Positions 5,557-9,529 of a stretch of 9,529 bases of DNA are shown piece after piece. Both the position numbers and the translations under genes were made by a program. The notes under the pieces were generated by a model, which saw only the letters and a list, made by a program, of their open reading frames with translations, ran no database searches and was not told where the DNA came from. Origin of the DNA: NS-11 sp036505795 (lineage in GTDB: Bacteria > Nitrospirota > Nitrospiria > Nitrospirales > NS-4); contig DASXSU010000011.1 of the NCBI GenBank assembly GCA_036505795.1, positions 1 through 9,529 on the forward strand. Reading direction: 5' to 3'. Positions within the stretch are counted from its first letter, which is position 1. Each line of letters begins with the position of its first letter.

Positions 5557-6267
5557 TCATTGGACTGCGCGCACACCGATTTCATCCAAGTGCTTCATCA
5601 AGTCGGCAGGGTCCTGGTAGACACGGTACGCCCCGGCACGGACCAGTTCGTCCTCTCCGTAGCCACCCGATAGCACACCAACCCCGAGCGCCCGAGCCCT
5701 TTGTGCCGCGAGCAAATCCCACACACTATCCCCGACCACGATACAGTTCGTAATCGGACAGCTGAGGCGCTCCGCCGCGGCCAGAAAGAGGTCCGGATCC
5801 GGCTTGGCATGTTGCACTTGATCGCGAGTGACGATAGGCACCTTGGGGCCTACACCGAGAATTTTCAGCGTATGTTGAGCGGTCTCCATGTAGCCGCTTG
5901 TAGCTATGGCATGTGGAACTTTCATGCGAGCGAGATATGCGAGCAATTTCTGCGCGCCGCGCAAAGGCCTGACCTGGTGAACGAGACGCTTATAGGCTGT
6001 CTTATGATACCCTTGGATGCGCCGCGCCTTCTCAGCGCTCACCCGGCGGCCGGTCTCTCGCATCAGCGCATGCACGAACAGCCCTCCGCTCATGCCGATT
6101 TGCCTGTGAATGCGCCAGACGGCCAGCTCGATTCCGGCCTTCTCGAAGGCTTCCCGCCATGCCAGCACATGCTCATAGACGTTATCGACCAGCGTGCCAT
6201 CCAGATCGAACAGCATTGCTGTCCGGTGAGCATTCGTTCGCGGCTCCATTGGTGATCTGGCCATCAT
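5557..6267 (-). CDS. HAD-superfamily phosphatase (phosphoglycolate phosphatase / beta-phosphoglucomutase-like)
   Basis: A 236-residue haloacid dehalogenase-type hydrolase. Motif I is FDLDGTLVD with nucleophile D21 and general acid D23; motif II is IATSG (T123/S124); motif III is the AKPDPD lysine (K155); motif IV is VVGDSVWD with D180 and D184 for magnesium. A helical cap (about 30-100) between motifs I and II places it in subclass I, with Gph and beta-phosphoglucomutase relatives. It dephosphorylates a small phosphorylated metabolite in the cytoplasm; the substrate cannot be deduced. AGGAG lies 2 nt from the first ATG and 5 nt from the second (6264), so translation may start at the second methionine. 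It lies downstream of the c-haem gene by 112 nt and meets the barrel gene tail to tail. Confidence 0.92.
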   Translation of the reverse strand: MMARSPMEPRTNAHRTAMLFDLDGTLVDNVYEHVLAWREAFEKAGIELAVWRIHRQIGMSGGLFVHALMRETGRRVSAEKARRIQGYHKTAYKRLVHQVRPLRGAQKLLAYLARMKVPHAIATSGYMETAQHTLKILGVGPKVPIVTRDQVQHAKPDPDLFLAAAERLSCPITNCIVVGDSVWDLLAAQRARALGVGVLSGGYGEDELVRAGAYRVYQDPADLMKHLDEIGVRAVQ

Positions 6268-6316
6268 GACTCCTGAGATCCGTGAACCAAGGTCCGGTGA
6301 AAGGCAGAGGGGAGCC

Positions 6317-6345
6317 GTTGTAGAGAGGTCACACAGAACAGTCAG
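6317..6345 (-). promoter_or_regulatory. candidate promoter for the HAD gene
   Basis: On the minus strand CTGACT (6345-6340), a 17-nt spacer and TACAAC (6322-6317) each match four of six sigma70 consensus bases. It sits in the 112-nt gap, so the phosphatase may be transcribed separately as well as from upstream. Confidence 0.28.
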
Positions 6346-6379
6346 CAGCTTTCAGAGCCGAAGGAATTTCTCGTTTGGT

Positions 6380-7126
6380 TCAATTCTGACTGATCTTCAC
6401 ACTTATCGCTCCGCCTAAATCGCCCTCTTTGCCGCCCTCCTTGGGATAGCCGGAAATATCGCGCTGACCCTTCGGCTCGCCGTGGCAGCCAAGGCATTGC
6501 TTTGAATAAAAGAGTGGCAGCAAAACCCTGACCGTGGTTCCGTTTTCAACAGTGGCACTGATAATATTTTCTCCGCTACGCGGGTACTCGGGACTTGCAA
6601 ACTTAGATAATGCCTGTGCCTCGAACTCATCCGCTTTATTTTTGGGATTCCTGAGAAACACGTCCGGCGCGACTTGCTTCATATAGATGCCGGACCACGC
6701 TTGAAACCTTGACGCGGTTTCGGTGCCGAACGTCGCCGGGATCAGCCCTTTGTATTTGATGCCCTGAATATTGATCGCAGGCTGGTAACTGGCCACTGTC
6801 TTTTTGCTCTCCTCCAGAAGCCTGGTGAGCAGAGCTTTCGCATCTTTTGGTAATTGCCGTTCTTCCAGCCGGCTGAGATCAATCCCTGCCCTTTCCTTGA
6901 AGATCGCAACCAACTGCTTCTCAAAGACCTCCGGAGTAAAGCCTTTGTCGCTCTTATCGGGATCATTGATGAGCGTCTGGTTGGCCGCGATAGTCGCACG
7001 GCCGGAATCGAGCAGGATCGCGAGGAGGCGACCAGTCTCGGTTGTGTCCGTATCTGCGGCCCCGGTTATGGGCAGTAGCGTCATGCTGAAAATGAACAGG
7101 ACGAGTGCTGTCCGGATGGTACGCAT
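6380..7126 (-). CDS. periplasmic c-type haem protein, Tll0287-like / DUF3365 domain
   Basis: A 248-residue exported protein. A signal peptide (MRTIRTALVLFIFSMTLLPITGAA) is followed by a helical region and the DUF3365-type domain: the IPATFGTETASRFQ segment (129-142), DVFLRNPKNKADEFEAQAL (about 155-173), then the single haem motif CLGCH (211-215) and the closing GDLGGAISVKI strand. This family covers Tll0287-like haem sensor domains, often attached to kinases or cyclases. Here it stands alone without a transmitter, so it may be a free periplasmic redox or gas-binding protein. The start is ATG 7126 with a G-rich GGGGGGT ribosome binding site about 7 nt ahead. It lies 115 nt after the MFS gene on the same strand, in a row with a cytochrome-barrel gene, which suggests an envelope redox theme. 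Confidence 0.88.
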   Translation of the reverse strand: MRTIRTALVLFIFSMTLLPITGAADTDTTETGRLLAILLDSGRATIAANQTLINDPDKSDKGFTPEVFEKQLVAIFKERAGIDLSRLEERQLPKDAKALLTRLLEESKKTVASYQPAINIQGIKYKGLIPATFGTETASRFQAWSGIYMKQVAPDVFLRNPKNKADEFEAQALSKFASPEYPRSGENIISATVENGTTVRVLLPLFYSKQCLGCHGEPKGQRDISGYPKEGGKEGDLGGAISVKISQN

Positions 7127-7160
7127 GATCTACCCCCCATGTTTTGTTCTCGAACGCTAG

Positions 7161-7189
7161 AAAATGACCACTTGCCTCTGAAAAATCAA
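7161..7189 (-). promoter_or_regulatory. weak candidate promoter for the c-haem gene
   Basis: TTGATT (7189-7184), a 17-nt spacer and CATTTT (7166-7161) on the minus strand. The -35 is fair, the -10 poor (three of six). It is placed about 35 nt before the start codon. Confidence 0.22.
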
Positions 7190-7201
7190 GAATGCCCTCC
7201 C

Positions 7202-7221
7202 AAAAGAGGTCGACCCCTCCT
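7202..7221 (-). terminator. weak hairpin after the MFS gene
   Basis: About 20 nt after the MFS stop, AGGAGG and CCTCTT (one G-U pair) can close a 6-bp stem around GGTCGA, followed by only a short T stretch. It could weaken read-through into the c-haem gene. A GGTCGACC palindrome overlaps it. Confidence 0.25.
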
Positions 7222-7241
7222 AAGTCTCATCTCTCCATGCG

Positions 7242-8474
7242 TTATCCGGCTTTTTCCGTCGCCCGCATTCTCCCCATTTTCAACGCTACCACAATCCACA
7301 GTATGCCCGCTGCGCCTGTCGCGGAGGCTATCCCAAAAGCCCAGTCCGGCTTCTGAGCTTCAAGAAAATATCCGACGTACAGGCTCGAGGTCATGTCCCC
7401 CACGGCATTCGCGCAGGCGAGGTACCCGAAGCCCAGACTTCGCAATTCTCTCGGCAGCATCTCCGCCGCCACTGCCTTCTCGAGAGTTTCTTCCGCGGCA
7501 ATATAGATGCCCGAAAGCAGTACCACGAGGACCAACCAGGAGAGCGACCTGCTAAAGAATATGAGGAGCACATTCGTGCCAACACCAAGACCGTAGCCCC
7601 ATACCAGTATTGGCAGCTTCGCGCGGCGATCGCCCCAAAGGCCGATGGGGTATGCCCCCGCGGCGCTGGTCAGGTTGTGCAGCGTGTACAATAAAAGAGC
7701 CACCGAAATGGTCTCCGCCCCAAGATTTGCCGGCTGCCCAAGCGCGTTCGCAGCGAGCCATATCAAGAATGTGCGGGAGAAGTCGCCGAGGCCGAACAAG
7801 AGGACGCCGACAAGGAACAGCCAGAAGGCTGTCGGAAAGACCTTCTTTGACGCGGCCGGAAAGGTTCCACCGACTGCCACCACTGTTGTTGACCGCTCGC
7901 GCGTTAGAAAAAACATTGAGCCGGCCGCAAACAGGCCGGGGATAATGGTGCAGAGAATGACCGTTCGGAGGTCGACCTGCCCCCAGACAAGAAGCGCCGC
8001 GGCGAGCGGCCCGGCCACCGCGCCCAGCATGTCACCCGCACGCTCAAGTCCGTAAGCCCGGCCGTAGTGACTGGACGTGACCGCATCGGCGAGGAGATAG
8101 TCGCGAAGGGGTCCTCGAAACCCTCGCCCCATCCAAGCGATGCTTCGCAGCGTCAAGAGCCCGATGACGCTGTTCATAAAGGCCATGGCCCACGTGGCCA
8201 GGGCCGTGATTAGATACCCCAGCGACGCCCACGGTCGCTTCTGCGCAACATGATGGCCGAGGACGCCTCCGCCGAGCTTCGAGAGACTCACCACGAAATC
8301 CGCAACACCTTCGATCACACCGAGCGCCGCCGGCCCGAATCCCAACGACGTCAGGTAAAGTGGCAAAACGGCAGTAGCCATCTCATGACTAAAGTCCGAG
8401 AGAAACGTGGCAAGCACAATGCCGACAACGGTCTGTGTGATCCAAGGAGGGTGACTGAGAGTAAACAATTTCAC
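7242..8474 (-). CDS. major facilitator superfamily (MFS) transporter
   Basis: A 410-residue inner-membrane transporter with about 12 hydrophobic segments. Helix 1 is around WITQTVVGIVLATFLSD; a variant of MFS motif A lies in the loop after helix 2 (GGGVLGHHVAQKRPW, 68-82). The strongly conserved GRGFRGPLRDYLLADAV (116-132) and RAYGLERAGDMLGAVAGPLAA (about 139-159) match a known MFS subgroup with a GxRxPxRDxLxAD signature. A central loop (about 190-212) separates the two halves. The substrate is unknown; export of a small molecule is a guess only. The start is GTG 8474: an in-frame stop lies three codons upstream, and no Shine-Dalgarno is visible. It begins 27 nt after the cytochrome-barrel stop, so translational coupling is plausible. 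Confidence 0.9.
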   Translation of the reverse strand: MKLFTLSHPPWITQTVVGIVLATFLSDFSHEMATAVLPLYLTSLGFGPAALGVIEGVADFVVSLSKLGGGVLGHHVAQKRPWASLGYLITALATWAMAFMNSVIGLLTLRSIAWMGRGFRGPLRDYLLADAVTSSHYGRAYGLERAGDMLGAVAGPLAAALLVWGQVDLRTVILCTIIPGLFAAGSMFFLTRERSTTVVAVGGTFPAASKKVFPTAFWLFLVGVLLFGLGDFSRTFLIWLAANALGQPANLGAETISVALLLYTLHNLTSAAGAYPIGLWGDRRAKLPILVWGYGLGVGTNVLLIFFSRSLSWLVLVVLLSGIYIAAEETLEKAVAAEMLPRELRSLGFGYLACANAVGDMTSSLYVGYFLEAQKPDWAFGIASATGAAGILWIVVALKMGRMRATEKAG

Positions 8475-8501
8475 GTCAGACCATCACGTAAGGAATGACA
8501 G

Positions 8502-9529
8502 CTAGAACATGTACTCGTAGACAATATCAAACAGTGGGCGGACATCGAAGTTGCGGAGTCCGGTTATCGGCACCTGCACGCCGACCGCTGCGCTCCACTG
8601 CAGCCATTTCACGCGAATTTCCGGCGCGACAGCACTCATGGTGTCGCCCTTCGCCCCTCCTGTCATGCGAGTCTCGCTGTTGAATTCAACCATCGGGGTG
8701 ATCTGCAGGCGTGGATCAGGCTGAAAATAGCGACCGATCGCGATATCATAGGCAAACGCAGCGCTCGTATTGGAAGTCTCCGTCGGTAGAACCAAGGCCA
8801 GCGAAGTCTGGAGGACAACTTGATGCCAATCCCACCCGCCTCGCAAAAACGGCTCCCAGATCACTTCGCCGGCTCCCAGTCCCCGGCTCTTACTGCCGGT
8901 CGGCAGGCTGAGCTCTACACCGATGGTCGCCAACCACAATTGGATAGGATCCCAGGCGACCACATGACGGACCGATATCGAGGTGTCTCCAAGGCCCGAT
9001 TCGCTGCCTCCTGTCCCACTCATCCACTGATATCGCGGTGTCACTTCGATTCCAGTGCGGCCATTAACACGATACTCAAGCTCCGAAAACAGTTCTGTCA
9101 CGTTACGGCTATTTCGGCCGAACCGTCCCCCCAGAATGGCTTCCTGTTCGGGAAACGCTTTCCCCGTGACCAATGCCCGCGGCAAATTTAATTCGCTGGG
9201 AACCCAATTCGGATCGGCACACAACGTCTTCACGTAACTGGCCACGTCCGCAATCTGCTGGTCTGATAGTGTGCCTTCCCAGGCAGGCATCGCCGGCGAC
9301 AGCCCCCCCCACGCGCCGCCATGCCGGACGACGCCTTCGATCATCTCGACAGGGTCCTCGGACACGATCCGGCAGCTCGTTAAATTGGCAGGCTGCACCG
9401 GCAGCGAGTCGGCCAGGTAGCCGGTGCCCTTCGCATCCATACCATGGCAGAGAAAACACGATTGCTGAAAGACGACTCGCCCCCGAATGGGATCACCGGT
9501 GATCGCGGCGTAGGCGAGGCTGGCTAGAA
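8502..9529 (-). CDS. cytochrome c fused to an outer-membrane barrel domain (5' end outside the window)
   Basis: The frame is open to the right edge, so the true start is not in the window. The visible 341 residues begin with the end of a signal peptide (LASLAYA), then GDPIRGRVVFQQ and a class I cytochrome c haem site CFLCH (9444-9458). The axial methionine is probably in SPAMPAW, followed by the typical closing helix TLSDQQIADVASYVKTL. After a linker (about 105-130) come about 210 residues of alternating strands (GIEVTPRYQW, SISVRHVVAW, LWLATIGVELSLPTGS, VVLQTSLALVLPTE, AFAYDIAIGRYF, LQITPMVEFN) ending VYEYMF with a terminal phenylalanine, the barrel-assembly signal. The barrel resembles the MetA-type/phenol-degradation transporter family. 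Starting at ATG 9440 would remove the haem site, so that start is rejected. It likely carries electrons or ligands at the outer membrane. Confidence 0.85.
   Translation of the reverse strand, partial: LASLAYAAITGDPIRGRVVFQQSCFLCHGMDAKGTGYLADSLPVQPANLTSCRIVSEDPVEMIEGVVRHGGAWGGLSPAMPAWEGTLSDQQIADVASYVKTLCADPNWVPSELNLPRALVTGKAFPEQEAILGGRFGRNSRNVTELFSELEYRVNGRTGIEVTPRYQWMSGTGGSESGLGDTSISVRHVVAWDPIQLWLATIGVELSLPTGSKSRGLGAGEVIWEPFLRGGWDWHQVVLQTSLALVLPTETSNTSAAFAYDIAIGRYFQPDPRLQITPMVEFNSETRMTGGAKGDTMSAVAPEIRVKWLQWSAAVGVQVPITGLRNFDVRPLFDIVYEYMF
9303..9310 (-). repeat. 8-G homopolymer inside the cytochrome domain
   Basis: Eight consecutive C on the plus strand (G on the coding strand) encode the WGG of GGAWGGLSPAMP, between the haem motif and the methionine ligand. 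Slippage would shift the frame before the barrel. It may equally be chance codon use or a sequencing-sensitive site. Confidence 0.6.

Noticed and set aside
5701..6255. 184-codon plus-strand frame opposite the HAD phosphatase
   Set aside because: The minus strand encodes all four HAD motifs in order; the plus-strand product shows no recognisable fold and no ribosome binding site.
6339..6392. Inverted repeat CAGTCAG / CTGACTG around the end of the c-haem gene
   Set aside because: The 7-bp arms are separated by 40 nt and the right arm overlaps the coding end; likely chance.
7552..8055. Several long plus-strand and minus-strand open frames inside the MFS gene
   Set aside because: They are antisense or offset frames of a clear membrane transporter and encode arginine/proline-rich, structureless products.

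Overview
The window looks like chromosomal DNA of a moderately GC-rich, Gram-negative environmental bacterium. Outer-membrane barrel proteins, a periplasmic c-type haem protein and an exported cytochrome-barrel protein all imply two membranes. The gene styles (a short LuxR-type regulator with a PAS-like front, orphan regulators, stand-alone CBS and PPK2 genes, many c-type haem proteins) remind me of Nitrospira and relatives. That placement is an impression, not a demonstrated result. No tRNA, rRNA, CRISPR array, transposase or phage gene was seen.

Left part (1-2085, plus strand): a PPK2-type polyphosphate kinase, then a probable two-gene unit of a 127-residue twin-CBS protein and a PAS-like/LuxR-type transcription regulator. 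The next block (3657 down to 2204, minus strand) is a tight operon: an OmpR/PhoB-type response regulator, a PsiE-family membrane protein 2 nt downstream, and a 72-residue winged-helix protein with a near-perfect ribosome binding site. Upstream of the operon lie 11-nt-phased TTAACA-like repeats that resemble a PHO box. Polyphosphate kinase, a PhoB-like regulator and PsiE together suggest a phosphate/energy-stress neighbourhood.

Middle part (3658-5552): a divergent control region, two small unknown plus-strand genes (99 and 56 codons, the second with a very strong ribosome binding site), then a 325-bp gene-free stretch. That stretch holds a 12-bp palindrome flanked by direct repeats, a hairpin and a good sigma70-type promoter, and it leads into an outer-membrane beta-barrel protein.

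Right part (5557-9529, minus strand): four genes read leftwards. In transcription order they are a cytochrome c fused to an outer-membrane barrel domain (5' end beyond the window), an MFS transporter, a Tll0287-like/DUF3365 periplasmic c-haem protein and a HAD phosphatase. The first two are close enough to be co-transcribed; the last two have candidate promoters of their own. The cytochrome-barrel fusion is the most unusual protein here. Its CxxCH haem site lies upstream of the first in-window ATG, so a caller that starts at that ATG would miss it.
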